From the NCBI GenBank assembly GCA_026394015.1, contig JAPKZA010000437.1, positions 1-32,754 of the forward strand: a DNA stretch of 32,754 bases, given 5' to 3'. The notes beneath the pieces were generated by a model. It was not told where the DNA came from, searched no databases, and saw nothing but the letters and a program-made list of their open reading frames with translations. This document shows positions 1 to 7,752 of this stretch, piece by piece (position 1 is the first letter of the stretch; each line of letters starts with the position of its first letter). The position numbers were made by a program, and so were the translations under genes. This DNA comes from Acidobacteriota bacterium (GTDB lineage Bacteria; Acidobacteriota; Terriglobia; Bryobacterales; Bryobacteraceae).

Positions 1-1186
1 CGGCGGTGGCGAGGGTGGCGGCGAGGAGGCCTTCGACCGTAAATTGGGCGAGGATTTGGAGGGTGGAGGCTCCGAGGGCGGTGCGCGTGGCGACCTCTCG
101 ACGGCGGACGAAGGAGCGGGAGAGGAAGAGATTGCTGGCGCTGACGCAGGCCGAGAGCAGGAGCAGGACAGAAGCGATGAGAGCAAGGAGGAGTTGGGGC
201 CGGGAGGAGCCGGTAAGGTACTCGGCGAGAGGGGTGACGACGGCGTGTTGCGAGCGGGAGTACTCTTTGAGATGGTCGGCGACTTGCAGTTGAAAGGTGC
301 GTTCGGCGGCGGCGTGGAGAGCTTGGCGAGAGACGCCGGGTGGCGTGCGGACGACGGCGAGCAGCCAGGTGGTGCCGCGACGGGCATCGGCCCGCAGGGG
401 CAGCCAGAGGCCGGTGCCGCGGGGGAAATCGACGGTGGGCGGCATGACTCCGATGACGGTGTGGCCGACTCCGTTCAGGCGGATCGCCTGGCCGATGACT
501 TGGGGGTTGGCGTTGAAATGCTCGCGCCAGACGGCGTGAGAAAGGATGACGACCGGGGCGGCACCGGCGGCTTCGTCGGAGGGAACGAAATCGCGGCCCA
601 ACGCGGGGGCGATGCCGAGGACCTGGAACAGGTCGGCGGTGGTGGGGCAGGCTTCGATCTGGACGGGGTCCTGGGTGCCGGTTTGGATGACGCGGCCGTT
701 GCCATAGAGGGCGGCGGGAATGAGGGCGACCTTGGCGATTTCGTTCGCATTGGCGCGGAGGTCGGCGAGTTCGGGATAGGCGAGTTCGCCGACGACGTGA
801 GCCGCGGTTTGGGTGTCGTACTTCCAGACGAGGTGGATATTCTGCTGCTGTGGGTAGGGGAGCGGCGCGAAGACGACGGCTTCGACAAGCGAGAACATCG
901 CGACGCTGAGCCCGATGCCGAGCGCGAGAAGGGCGGTCGCCAGGAGGTAGGAGCCGCCGTGGCGGAGAAAGGAACGGCTGGCGAAACGGACGTGGCGGAG
1001 AAGGGTTTCGAGCGTGGCGAGGGGATGGACGGCGCGGACTTCCTCCTGGATGCAGAGGGTGTTGCCGAGGCGACGGCGGGCGTAGGCTTCGGCGTCGGCG
1101 GGAGAATCGCCTTGGGCGAGCCGCTCGTGCTTGAGCTGCTCGCGATGGTGGGCGAGTTCATCGTCGAGGGGATCTGGCGGGAGCAT
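1..1186 (-). CDS. ADOP-family ABC transporter permease (MacB-like), N-terminal part, cut by window edge
   Basis: The frame opens with ATG at 1186 (M-L-P-P-D-P-L-D-D-E-L) three bases after the PadR stop and runs off the left edge after 395 codons, so about half of a usual 800-residue ADOP protein is present. The N-terminus has the soluble helical leader of this family (residues 1-65), a transmembrane segment near 79-103 (LLATALLALGIGLSVAMFSL), a MacB-type periplasmic core domain, then a second membrane segment near 325-345 followed by the FtsX-type signature RRREVATRTALGAS. Known for the family: inner-membrane permeases of MacB type, in Acidobacteria nearly always encoded next to a PadR repressor. 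Substrate cannot be told from sequence. The ATPase partner is not in the window. A long opposite-strand open frame over the same bases is a GC-driven shadow. Confidence 0.9.
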   Translation of the reverse strand, partial: MLPPDPLDDELAHHREQLKHERLAQGDSPADAEAYARRRLGNTLCIQEEVRAVHPLATLETLLRHVRFASRSFLRHGGSYLLATALLALGIGLSVAMFSLVEAVVFAPLPYPQQQNIHLVWKYDTQTAAHVVGELAYPELADLRANANEIAKVALIPAALYGNGRVIQTGTQDPVQIEACPTTADLFQVLGIAPALGRDFVPSDEAAGAAPVVILSHAVWREHFNANPQVIGQAIRLNGVGHTVIGVMPPTVDFPRGTGLWLPLRADARRGTTWLLAVVRTPPGVSRQALHAAAERTFQLQVADHLKEYSRSQHAVVTPLAEYLTGSSRPQLLLALIASVLLLLSACVSASNLFLSRSFVRRREVATRTALGASTLQILAQFTVEGLLAATLATA

Positions 1187-1189
1187 GGG

Positions 1190-1528
1190 CTAGGCGGGCC
1201 TCATGACGCGGGTGACGGCGAGGACGGCGGCGCGCCAGCGGGTGTGTTCGATGTCGACCTGCTTGCGACCGGCGGGGGTGAGTTCGTAGTACCGGGCTTT
1301 GCGGTTGGTGGCCGAGAGTTCCCAGGCGGCGGTGAGCCAGCCGTTTTGCTCGAGGCGGCGGAGGGCCGGATAGAGCGAACCGTGATCGACTTGGAGCGCT
1401 TCAGCGGACCGGGTTTCGATGAGCTTGGCGATTTCGTAGCCGTTGGCTTTGCCGCGGGAGAGCACTTGCAAGATGAGCATATTCAGCGTGCCCTGCAAGA
1501 GGTCGGCGGGCGGAGAAGGGCGGGACAT
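1190..1528 (-). CDS. PadR-family transcriptional regulator (ADOP-associated)
   Basis: A 112-residue winged-helix protein beginning MSRPSPPADLLQGTLNMLIL. The PadR core covers residues 9-95: LLQGTLNMLILQVLSRG (helix 1), GYEIAKLIE, then the wing-strand signature VDHGSLYPALRRLEQNGWL and RKARYYELTPAGRKQ. The length is that of short PadR proteins with a single C-terminal helix. It lies directly upstream of the ADOP permease with 3 bp between stop and start, so the two form one operon. A palindromic site 20 bp upstream of the start fits autorepression. The ligand is unknown. Confidence 0.93.
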   Translation of the reverse strand: MSRPSPPADLLQGTLNMLILQVLSRGKANGYEIAKLIETRSAEALQVDHGSLYPALRRLEQNGWLTAAWELSATNRKARYYELTPAGRKQVDIEHTRWRAAVLAVTRVMRPA

Positions 1529-1546
1529 CCGAGGCTAAGTGTACCA

Positions 1547-1568
1547 CTCTACCGGTAGATTAACTACC
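1547..1568. promoter_or_regulatory. Palindromic operator-like site upstream of the PadR-ADOP operon
   Basis: A perfect 12-bp palindrome TCTACCGGTAGA (1548-1559) overlaps a second inverted repeat GGTAG-ATTAA-CTACC (1554-1568), giving three alternating half-sites CTACC/GGTAG/CTACC. On the minus strand the site is followed within a few bases by a TACACT -10-like hexamer (1533-1538) and then the PadR start. It covers the TetR stop codon. Probable PadR autoregulatory operator; this is inference from position and symmetry. Confidence 0.6.
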
Positions 1569-2165
1569 TTTGGAGATGGCGGCGATGCCTGGCCAGATGG
1601 TGGCGACGAGTTCGCGGGGGAAATCGGGTGGGACGGTGGAGGTGGCCAGGTAGCGGGCGTAGAAGGCACCGACGAGCATGTTGACGACGCAATCGAGGTT
1701 CACGGCGCGACGGAGCTCTTTTCGCTTTTTGGCGCGGAGGAGGATAGCGTGGAGCATGCCCCGGCGGGTGGCAACCAGACGGGCGCGGAAGAGGGTGAGC
1801 AGTTCCGGGGTATGCGCCTCTTCGGCCAACACCGTGCCGATCAGCGACATGCCATTGGGGCGGAGGAGGGAGCGGGAGAAGTTTTCGAGGGTGCCGGTGA
1901 GGTCGCCAACCGTGGAGCCGGTATCGACGGGGGGTTCGGCGAATTGAATGGTGTTGAGGGCGGCGGTGGCGAGGTCGGCCTTGGAACTCCAGCGGCGGTA
2001 GATGGTCGGTTTGCTCGTGCCGGATTCGGCGGCGACCGCATCGAGGGACATGCGGGAGTAGCCCTGTTCGGCAAGGAGGCGGAGCGCGACTTGCAGAATG
2101 CGGGCCTCGGTTTCGGCGTCGCGGGGGCGGCCGGGGGCACGGGGGGTGAAGATAGTTGCATCCAA
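1560..2165 (-). CDS. TetR/AcrR-family transcriptional regulator
   Basis: The DNA-binding domain is clear: GRPRDAETEARILQVALRLL, then GYSRMSLDAVAAESGTSKPT and IYRRWSSKADL, the standard three-helix TetR HTH. The rest is a helical ligand-binding and dimerisation domain with no recognisable ligand signature. The frame is open to a GTG at 2213, but that start would put the palindromic operator (2192-2208) inside the gene. I prefer TTG at 2165 (M-D-A-T-I-F-T-P), which leaves the usual dozen residues before GRPRD and gives 201 residues. The gene is divergent from the oxidoreductase at 2225 and probably represses it and itself. It is immediately upstream of, and codirectional with, padR, but a separate operator lies between them. 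Confidence 0.88.
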   Translation of the reverse strand: MDATIFTPRAPGRPRDAETEARILQVALRLLAEQGYSRMSLDAVAAESGTSKPTIYRRWSSKADLATAALNTIQFAEPPVDTGSTVGDLTGTLENFSRSLLRPNGMSLIGTVLAEEAHTPELLTLFRARLVATRRGMLHAILLRAKKRKELRRAVNLDCVVNMLVGAFYARYLATSTVPPDFPRELVATIWPGIAAISKGS

Positions 2166-2174
2166 GGTTCTATC

Positions 2175-2202
2175 TTGGCAATCTGAATGGATACGATACA
2201 GT
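2175..2202 (+). promoter_or_regulatory. Putative sigma-70 promoter for the oxidoreductase
   Basis: TTGGCA (2175-2180, 5 of 6 to TTGACA), a 16-bp spacer and TACAGT (2197-2202, 4 of 6 to TATAAT). The -10 hexamer lies inside the TetR-type palindrome, so bound repressor would block RNA polymerase. A transcript would start near 2209 and reach a good ribosome site, GAAGGAGA (2214-2221), before ATG 2225. Confidence 0.45.
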
Positions 2203-2208
2203 ATCGTA
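2192..2208. promoter_or_regulatory. TetR-type operator
   Basis: TACGATAC-A-GTATCGTA is a perfect inverted repeat with 8-bp arms around one central base, in the intergenic region between a TetR regulator and a divergent enzyme gene. Size, symmetry and position are those of a TetR operator. Confidence 0.75.
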
Positions 2209-2224
2209 ATCACGAAGGAGACTT

Positions 2225-2857
2225 ATGAAGATTGGGATCATCGGTTCGGGAAATGTAGGCGGAGCGCTCGGTTCGCGGTGGGCGATGGGGGGACACAAGA
2301 TTGTGTTCGCCTCGCGCAATCCGGAGTCGGCGGAGATGAAGGCGCTGGTGGAGCGGGCGGGGCCGAATGCGCGGGCGGGTTCGGCGGAGGAGGCGGTGGC
2401 GGCGAGCGAAGTGCTGCTGTTGGCGACGCCGTGGCCGGCGACACAGGCGGTCGTCCAAGGCTTGGGGCCGCTGTCAGGGAAGATTTTGATTGATGCGACG
2501 AATCCGATTTTGCCGCGGTTGGCGGGTTTGGAGTTTGCCAATACGACTTCCGGGGCCGAACAGGTGGCCGAGTGGGCGACGGGGGCGAGGGTGGTGAAGG
2601 CGTTCAACACGGTGGGCTTCAACGTGATGGAGGCGCCCGATTTTGGCGGGACGGCGGCGACGATGTTTTACTGCGGGGATGACGGGGGCGCTAAGGAAGT
2701 GGCCAAGCAGCTAGCGACCGAGTTGGGATTTTCGGCTGAGGACGCGGGTCCGCTGACGCGGGCGCGGATATTGGAGCCATTCGCGATGCTGTGGATCACG
2801 CTGGCGATGGTGCAAGGCTACGGCCGTGAGATTGGTTTCTCTCTGCTGCGCCGCTAG
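2225..2857 (+). CDS. NADPH-dependent F420 reductase-like / NAD(P)-binding oxidoreductase
   Basis: A 210-residue single-domain Rossmann protein. The dinucleotide-binding loop is GSGNVGG (residues 7-13) at the end of the first strand MKIGII. It continues with ASRNPES, the usual second-strand end with a basic residue favouring NADP, then LLLATPWPAT, ILIDATNPI and VVKAFNTVGF, which are hallmark stretches of the F420-dependent NADP reductase family (PF03807 type). Length agrees with the short form of that family. Whether the partner is F420 or another small molecule cannot be told; many relatives are uncharacterised. Ribosome site GAAGGAGA sits 3 bp before ATG. Transcription is probably released from the adjacent TetR regulator by a ligand the enzyme may act on. 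It ends 7 bp before the convergent response-regulator gene with no terminator visible. Confidence 0.85.
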   Translation: MKIGIIGSGNVGGALGSRWAMGGHKIVFASRNPESAEMKALVERAGPNARAGSAEEAVAASEVLLLATPWPATQAVVQGLGPLSGKILIDATNPILPRLAGLEFANTTSGAEQVAEWATGARVVKAFNTVGFNVMEAPDFGGTAATMFYCGDDGGAKEVAKQLATELGFSAEDAGPLTRARILEPFAMLWITLAMVQGYGREIGFSLLRR

Positions 2858-2864
2858 GCGGACC

Positions 2865-3785
2865 TTAGGGCGGGGTGCAACCGTCGAGGACCCCGGGTTC
2901 GACGCGGTTGCGGCCTTGATGTTTGGCTCGATAGAGCGCTTCGTCGGCCGCGCGGAGGAGTGTTTCGGCGTCGACTTTCGGACAATAAGACGCATAGCCG
3001 AGGCTGGCGGTAACGGTAAGGAGAGCGGCGCCGGAGGGGACGGGTTCAGCCGCAATCGCGGCTCGAGCCCGTTCGGCCAAGGCCGCCAAATCGTCTGGTG
3101 CTTTGGGGGCGACAATCAGGAACTCTTCTCCGCCATAACGCCCGACCGCGTCACTTTCGTCCAACACGTTTTGAACGCGTTGGGAGGCGGCGATGAGAAC
3201 CAAGTCGCCAGCGGCGTGTCCGTGCACATCGTTGACCTGTTTAAACTTATCGAGGTCGAGCATGATGACCCCGAGCGGAGAACCGGCCTGTTGGGCGGTT
3301 TTCATTTGGTCGGCTAGGATTTCTCTGATCCGCGCCCGATTCTTGAGGCCGGTCAAAGCATCGTGCGTCGCCTGCTTGAGCAGCGCTTCCCGGGCAGAGA
3401 GCAGTTCGTCCTGGAGCTCGACGATGCGGCGTCCGGCTCGAAGGCGGACCTTGAGTTCCTGTTGATCGAAGGGTTTGACGACGTAATCATCGGCACCTGC
3501 CGTCATGCCTTCGATGACGTCTTCTCTTTGGGTCCGACCGGTGAGCAAAAGAATGTAGATATAGGCGTCGCCGCCCTTCTGCCGCACCATTTCGCAGACT
3601 TGGGGACCGGTCAACCCCGGCATCATCCAATCCAGGACCGCCAAACGAGGGGCATCGGGTTGACGCAGTACTTCCCAAGCTTGAGTACCATCAGAGGCGG
3701 AGACCACATCGTAGCCCCATTTCTTCACCATGCTACTCAGGAGGTGGCGAGAAACGTTACTGTCGTCGGCAACAAGGATTTTCAT
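2865..3785 (-). CDS. Response regulator with GGDEF domain (diguanylate cyclase)
   Basis: 306 residues: REC domain (about 1-120), short helical linker (IVELQDELLSAREALLKQ, 121-138) and GGDEF domain (about 139-295). REC has the acidic pair D7/D8, phospho-acceptor D52 (LAVLDWMMPG), T82 and K104 (VVKPF), all expected of an active receiver. The cyclase has the intact active-site motif RYGGEEF (216-222) plus DHDALTGLKNR-type entry and LDLDKFKQVND, so it should make c-di-GMP when phosphorylated. The inhibitory I-site position five residues before GGEEF reads D-E-S-D instead of RxxD, so product feedback at that site is not expected. No histidine kinase is encoded nearby, so it is an orphan. The start ATG at 3785 gives the exact REC N-terminus MKILVADDSN. 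Confidence 0.93.
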   Translation of the reverse strand: MKILVADDSNVSRHLLSSMVKKWGYDVVSASDGTQAWEVLRQPDAPRLAVLDWMMPGLTGPQVCEMVRQKGGDAYIYILLLTGRTQREDVIEGMTAGADDYVVKPFDQQELKVRLRAGRRIVELQDELLSAREALLKQATHDALTGLKNRARIREILADQMKTAQQAGSPLGVIMLDLDKFKQVNDVHGHAAGDLVLIAASQRVQNVLDESDAVGRYGGEEFLIVAPKAPDDLAALAERARAAIAAEPVPSGAALLTVTASLGYASYCPKVDAETLLRAADEALYRAKHQGRNRVEPGVLDGCTPP

Positions 3786-4197
3786 GCGAAGGGGAATAAG
3801 AACATGGAATCGAACGAAGGTCTTATCGGCAAAAAAAAGGAATTCTTAGCCTGAGGTGCTTCGGACTTCCGACAAAGCTGAGGCAGGTTGGTGTCGCTGC
3901 TTTATGATAACCGACAATCCGGTGGTTGCTCAGGACGGTCGCCCGTTTCCCCTTCTGGGCGCGCCCATTGATTAAAGGATGCCCCTCGATGGGTATCGGC
4001 CAAATCGTGGTTCCGCTTTAGCGTTTCGGACGCAAAAACGATTCCATATTTACCTTTTCCATTAGAGGAGAACACACGATCAAGTGTTTCACGAAAGCGC
4101 ACTTTTCGATTCGGCCAAGTAGGCATGGTATCTTGAAAAAGACGGCGGCTGGGTCTCGGATCGAGCCACCGGCAAGAGGAAGGATTCAAGAAAGCCC
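3786..4197. other. 412-bp intergenic region, no convincing gene
   Basis: This gap between the response regulator (leftward) and clpP (rightward) is less GC-rich than its surroundings and must hold both promoters. A minus-strand open frame of 95 codons (3902-4189) has no recognisable motif and unusual composition, so I do not call it. No tRNA cloverleaf or strong terminator hairpin was found. A purine-rich stretch AGAGGAAGGA (4175-4184) is the likely clpP ribosome site, with a rather long 13-base gap to ATG. Confidence 0.6.
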
Positions 4198-4806
4198 ATG
4201 CAGAACTCCGTTTTAATCCCGATGGTGGTGGAGCAGAACTCGCGCGGCGAACGTGCCTACGATATCTATTCGCGCCTGCTCAAAGAAAACATCATTTTCC
4301 TCGGGACGCCAATCGACGACAACGTCGCCAACCTGATCATCGCCCAGATTTTATTCCTGGCCGCCGAGGATCCGGAACGGGACATATCGATCTACATTAA
4401 CTCCCCGGGAGGATCGATCACCGCCGGTTTGGCCATTCTCGACACGATGAACCTGGTTCAACCGGACATCGTTACGTATTGCGTGGGACAAGCCGCGTCG
4501 ATGGCGGCGGTATTATTGGCTTGCGGAGCAAAGGGGAAACGGTATTCCCTGCCCAATTCCCGGATTTTGATCCATCAACCGTCGATGCACGGCTTGGCTG
4601 GGCAAGCGACGGACATCGACATCTACGCTCGCGAAATTTTGAAGATGCGCGAGTCGCTCAATCAGATTTTGGCGAACGCTACCGGTCAGACCGCAGAGAA
4701 GATTTCCCGTGACGTGGACCGTGACTACATCATGCGTCCGGAAGAAGCGATCACCTACGGGATGATCGACCGTGTGATCTCGAACAGCAAGGACATGGCG
4801 AAGTAA
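4198..4806 (+). CDS. clpP: ATP-dependent Clp protease proteolytic subunit ClpP
   Basis: 202 residues that align end to end with E. coli ClpP as remembered. The catalytic triad is in place: Ser101 in GQAASMAA, His126 in ILIHQP and Asp176 in RDVDRDYI. The N-terminal [20 protein letters not shown], the [14 protein letters not shown] strand-turn and AREILKM handle helix are all family hallmarks. ClpP forms a double-heptamer barrel that degrades proteins fed in by ClpX or ClpA/C. The start at 4198 ([10 protein letters not shown]) is the only one keeping the short propeptide-like leader. Usual neighbours tig and clpX are absent from both sides. Its stop codon abuts the start of the downstream permease, so the two are likely cotranscribed. 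Confidence 0.97.
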   Translation: MQNSVLIPMVVEQNSRGERAYDIYSRLLKENIIFLGTPIDDNVANLIIAQILFLAAEDPERDISIYINSPGGSITAGLAILDTMNLVQPDIVTYCVGQAASMAAVLLACGAKGKRYSLPNSRILIHQPSMHGLAGQATDIDIYAREILKMRESLNQILANATGQTAEKISRDVDRDYIMRPEEAITYGMIDRVISNSKDMAK

Positions 4807-6009
4807 ATGCAGGCGGGTGGCGACCTGCGCAGGTCCCTAGGGCCGGCGCAGGTGGTCGCCGCGGGCGTTTCGTGCATTGTTGGCGCCGGAATTTATCTTT
4901 CGCTCGGCGATTTAGTGGCCCCCTTGGGGCCCCTTGTCGTTTGGGCGTTTGTTTTGGCCGGGCTGGCTTGTGGGCTCACCGCTTTGAGTTATGCCCGTTT
5001 CGCGGCGCGGTTCCCCGAAGCGGGCAGCGCGTTTTCATATGTCCTTAAGGCGTACGGCCCGAAGGCAGGCTGGATGACCGGGTGGACGCTGGTGCTGGAA
5101 TACACCGTCGGCGCCGGAGCGGTGGTGGGGCTTTGGAGCTATCTGATCGAGAAAGAGTTCGGCTGGCCGCAACCAGTGGTGATCGTGATCTCGATGACGG
5201 TAGTGACGGGGTTGGTGATCGCGGGGATTGAATTGTGGAGTTGGGTGACGGTCTCGCTGGTGGTGATGAAAGTAGGTACGCTGCTGCTGTTTTGTACTCT
5301 GGCGGCAGCGGGCGCGCCGGCCCCCGGGGCAGTCGAGCTAGCCGTCCCGCCGGGCGAATTCCTCCGCGTGGCCGGCATGGCGGTTTTTTCGTTTTTGGGT
5401 TTTGAGAGTGTGTCGACACTCGCCCAGGAGACGCGGAACCCGAAGCGGGACATGCCGGTTGGCATACTAGGATCTCTGTTGGTGGCGACGGTGCTCTACG
5501 TCGCCGTAGCGGGCCTTTACGCAAGGGTGACGCCGCAAGCCGAATGGGGAGCCGCCAACCCGCTGGCGGGTGCTCTGGTCCGGCTTGGGTATGGCTGGCT
5601 TCGCCCTCTGGTGACGGGAAGTGTGGTGATTGGGCTATCCACGGTGGCGATGGCGATGCTGGTTGGACAGGCCCGCATCCTTTACGCGATGGCGAGGGCC
5701 GGTCTGGGGCCGGCGGCGTTTGGCGAGATTCACCCGCGGTTCGGGACTCCTTGGAAAGGCACGCTGGCTGTGGCCGCGGTCGTGACCGGACTTGCGTTGG
5801 GGGCCCCGGGGAACGTGCTTTATGGGGTAGCGATTGTTGGAACGCTAGTCGTGTTCACCGCGGTGGGGCTGGCGGGGGCGAACCGTTGGCTGGCTTGGCC
5901 GGCGGCGGCGATTAACGTAGCCCTGATGGCCGGTCTGGGATGGGAAGCCTGGGCGGTAACGGCCGGGTGGATGAGTATCGGGTGGTTCAGTTACAAGGAA
6001 AAACAATGA
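4807..6009 (+). CDS. APC-superfamily amino acid permease
   Basis: 400 residues, strongly hydrophobic, about 12 membrane segments. The N-terminal VVAAGVSCIVGAGIYLSLGD corresponds to the substrate-binding broken helix 1 (G-[SA]-G-I-[FY] type motif of APC transporters). The middle FLGFESVSTLAQETRNPKRD is the conserved loop and helix of cationic and general amino acid transporters. Family members are proton-coupled importers of amino acids or related acids. ATG 4807 follows the clpP stop directly, and the gene ends in a 4-bp ATGA overlap with the dehydratase gene, so it is translationally coupled on both sides. With a sugar-acid dehydratase next to it, a sugar-acid or amino-acid-like substrate is possible, but the permease family itself points to amino acids. 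Confidence 0.88.
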   Translation: MQAGGDLRRSLGPAQVVAAGVSCIVGAGIYLSLGDLVAPLGPLVVWAFVLAGLACGLTALSYARFAARFPEAGSAFSYVLKAYGPKAGWMTGWTLVLEYTVGAGAVVGLWSYLIEKEFGWPQPVVIVISMTVVTGLVIAGIELWSWVTVSLVVMKVGTLLLFCTLAAAGAPAPGAVELAVPPGEFLRVAGMAVFSFLGFESVSTLAQETRNPKRDMPVGILGSLLVATVLYVAVAGLYARVTPQAEWGAANPLAGALVRLGYGWLRPLVTGSVVIGLSTVAMAMLVGQARILYAMARAGLGPAAFGEIHPRFGTPWKGTLAVAAVVTGLALGAPGNVLYGVAIVGTLVVFTAVGLAGANRWLAWPAAAINVALMAGLGWEAWAVTAGWMSIGWFSYKEKQ

Positions 6010-7169
6010 AGATTACTCGCATTTTGACTAAGGTCGTCCATGCGCGGATGCGGAACTGGATTTTCGTTAAAGTAGAAACCGATCAAGCCGGGCTGTACGG
6101 GTGGGGCGAAGCTACGCTGGAATGGAAAACGAAGAGTGTCGTGGGTGCCGTCGAGGACTTGTCGGTGCTCTTGATCGGGCAGGATCCGCGTCGGATTGAG
6201 CACCTTTGGCAAATCATGCATCGGCAGTATTTCTGGCGTGGCGGGATTATCAACTACACCGCCATCAGCGGGATCGATCAGGCGTTGTGGGACATCAAGG
6301 GAAAGGAGTTGGGCCGACCGGTTCACGAGTTACTCGGCGGCCCGGTCCGCGACACGTTGCGTTTCTATGATCACTTAGGCGGCGGAAAGATGGAGGATAT
6401 CTACGGAGCGTCCGACCCGGGTTACTTCGCCGAGCGCATCCTGATGTCGATGGAGGAAGGATTTACGGCGGTAAAATCGATGCCGATCCCGATTTCCGAC
6501 CCGATCGAACGAGCCGGTACGCTGAAGCGCGCCGCCCAGTGCGTGGAGGCGATGCGCCGGGCCGCCGGCGACGACGTCGACATCATGCTCGATCTGCACG
6601 CCCGTACGACCCCCGCCGCCGCCATTCAGTTCGGTAGAATGCTGGTGGATTACAACCTTTACTGGTACGAGGAGCCGTGCTGGCCGGAATCGATTGACGG
6701 GCTGGCCGAAGTTGCCCGGGCACTTCCCTTCCCGATCGCGACCGGAGAACGGCTGGTGGGCCGCTGGGAGTATCGGGAGTTGTTTGAGAAGCGCGCCTGC
6801 GCCATCGTGCAGCCGGACTGTTCTCACTGCGGCGGCATCAGCGAGGTGCGAAAAATTGCGGCGATGGCCGAAACCTACCTGATGTCCGTGGCTTGCCACA
6901 ACCCCCAAGGACCAATTTCGACCGCGGCGTGCACCCACGTGGCGTTTGCCACGCCCAACTACCTGATTCAGGAGGTGGTGCGGAAAGACGTGCCATGGCG
7001 GGCCGACGTCGTGACCGGGCAAATCCCTATTGTGAACGGACAAGCGGTGCCGCCGACCGCACCCGGGTTAGGTATTGATATCAACGAAGCCGCAGCCGAT
7101 CAGCACCCCTGGCAGCCGGAGGTAACGATGGACTTCTTCCGCCGGGACGGCAGCGTCGCAGACTGGTAA
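6006..7169 (+). CDS. Enolase-superfamily (mandelate racemase/galactonate dehydratase-like) enzyme
   Basis: 387 residues from the ATG that overlaps the permease stop (ATGA). The N-terminal capping domain (about 1-125) contains GIDQALWDIKGKELGRP. The barrel carries the metal ligands Asp196 (in DLHAR), Glu222 (in YWYEEP) and Glu248 (in ATGERL). His198 in DLHAR and His298 in CHNPQGP match the two acid-base histidines of D-galactonate dehydratase (DFHGR and PHCPLGP in E. coli DgoD, from memory). QPDCSHCGGISE is also shared with that subgroup. Predicted reaction: dehydration of an acid sugar to a 2-keto-3-deoxy sugar acid, with Mg2+. Exact substrate is uncertain because this superfamily diverges quickly. 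An in-frame upstream ATG (5940) would overlap the permease by 70 bp and is unlikely. Confidence 0.86.
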   Translation: MKITRILTKVVHARMRNWIFVKVETDQAGLYGWGEATLEWKTKSVVGAVEDLSVLLIGQDPRRIEHLWQIMHRQYFWRGGIINYTAISGIDQALWDIKGKELGRPVHELLGGPVRDTLRFYDHLGGGKMEDIYGASDPGYFAERILMSMEEGFTAVKSMPIPISDPIERAGTLKRAAQCVEAMRRAAGDDVDIMLDLHARTTPAAAIQFGRMLVDYNLYWYEEPCWPESIDGLAEVARALPFPIATGERLVGRWEYRELFEKRACAIVQPDCSHCGGISEVRKIAAMAETYLMSVACHNPQGPISTAACTHVAFATPNYLIQEVVRKDVPWRADVVTGQIPIVNGQAVPPTAPGLGIDINEAAADQHPWQPEVTMDFFRRDGSVADW

Positions 7170-7174
7170 GCAAT

Positions 7175-7210
7175 ACGGTAACGGCCCCGAAAACTCGGGG
7201 CCGTTACCGT
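7175..7210. terminator. Intrinsic hairpin terminator, probably bidirectional
   Basis: Perfect 16-bp stem ACGGTAACGGCCCCGA (7175-7190) and its complement (7195-7210) around the loop AAAC. It lies 5 bp after the dehydratase stop and 20 bp before the stop of the convergent RRM gene. No clear T-run follows on either side, which is common in GC-rich genomes. Confidence 0.85.
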
Positions 7211-7230
7211 TGCTGACTAGAGCCTACAAA

Positions 7231-7668
7231 CTACCAGCGACCGCCGCCACCGCCGCCGCCTTTTCCACCACGGCCGCCGCCACCGCCGGCGCGACCACCA
7301 CCACCACCACCGCCAAAGCCGCCGCCACCGCCCTTACCGCGACCGCCGCCACCACCACCGAACCCACCACCACCACCACCGGACGGACGGAAACCACCGC
7401 CGCCGCCGCCAGGGCCACGCTCTTCGCGAGGACGGGCTTCTTCTACTTTCATCGGACGACCGCCGAGATCATAGTTATTCAGGGCCATCACCGCAGCGTC
7501 GCCTTCCGCATCATTCGGCATTTCCACAAAGCCAATACCACGCATCTGCCCGGTATCACGATCCCGCAACAAGTGAACGCGATCCACGGCGCCATACTGG
7601 CCAAACATCTGCAGCAACTCGTCATCGCGAACGTCGTAGGGCAGGTTGCCTACAAAAATATTCTTCAT
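7231..7668 (-). CDS. Glycine-rich RRM RNA-binding protein
   Basis: 145 residues. An RNA recognition motif fills residues 2-80, with RNP-2 IFVGNL (4-9) and RNP-1 RGIGFVEM (43-50); the aromatic positions used for base stacking are partly replaced (Ile45), but Phe5 and Phe47 remain. Residues 85-145 are almost only glycine with scattered Arg, Lys and Phe, ending GRW, like the RGG tails of cyanobacterial cold-induced Rbp proteins. Such proteins bind single-stranded RNA and are often cold-inducible. The start is set by AAGGAG (7678-7683) 9 bp before ATG. It has its own extended -10 promoter and a leader of about 90 bases. Confidence 0.93.
   Translation of the reverse strand: MKNIFVGNLPYDVRDDELLQMFGQYGAVDRVHLLRDRDTGQMRGIGFVEMPNDAEGDAAVMALNNYDLGGRPMKVEEARPREERGPGGGGGGFRPSGGGGGGFGGGGGGRGKGGGGGFGGGGGGGRAGGGGGRGGKGGGGGGGRW
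7234..7416. repeat. Low-complexity glycine-codon tract
   Basis: The 3' part of the RRM gene is a run of GGN codons on the minus strand, read as CCG/CCA/CCN repeats on the plus strand. It encodes the Gly-rich tail. It creates long opposite-strand Thr/Ala-rich open frames that are not genes, and is a likely place for slippage and length polymorphism. Confidence 0.8.
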
Positions 7669-7752
7669 CGATCAGGTCTCCTTACCTAGCAAATCCAATA
7701 TTCCGCGCAAGAAAGACCCACTACCAATGAAGAACGCAAGACTGACTCCGCG

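Noticed and set aside
44-1558. Plus-strand open frame of 504 codons, Gly/Glu/Asp-rich
   Set aside because: It is antisense to padR and the ADOP permease, both of which have clear family motifs. High GC removes stops from the opposite strand.
3902-4189. Minus-strand open frame of 95 codons in the gap before clpP
   Set aside because: No recognisable domain, no ribosome site that stands out, and it fills the region where the clpP promoter must lie.
7210-7689. Plus-strand Thr/Ala-rich open frame of 159 codons
   Set aside because: It is the complement of the glycine-codon tract of the RRM gene; the RRM motifs on the minus strand are decisive.
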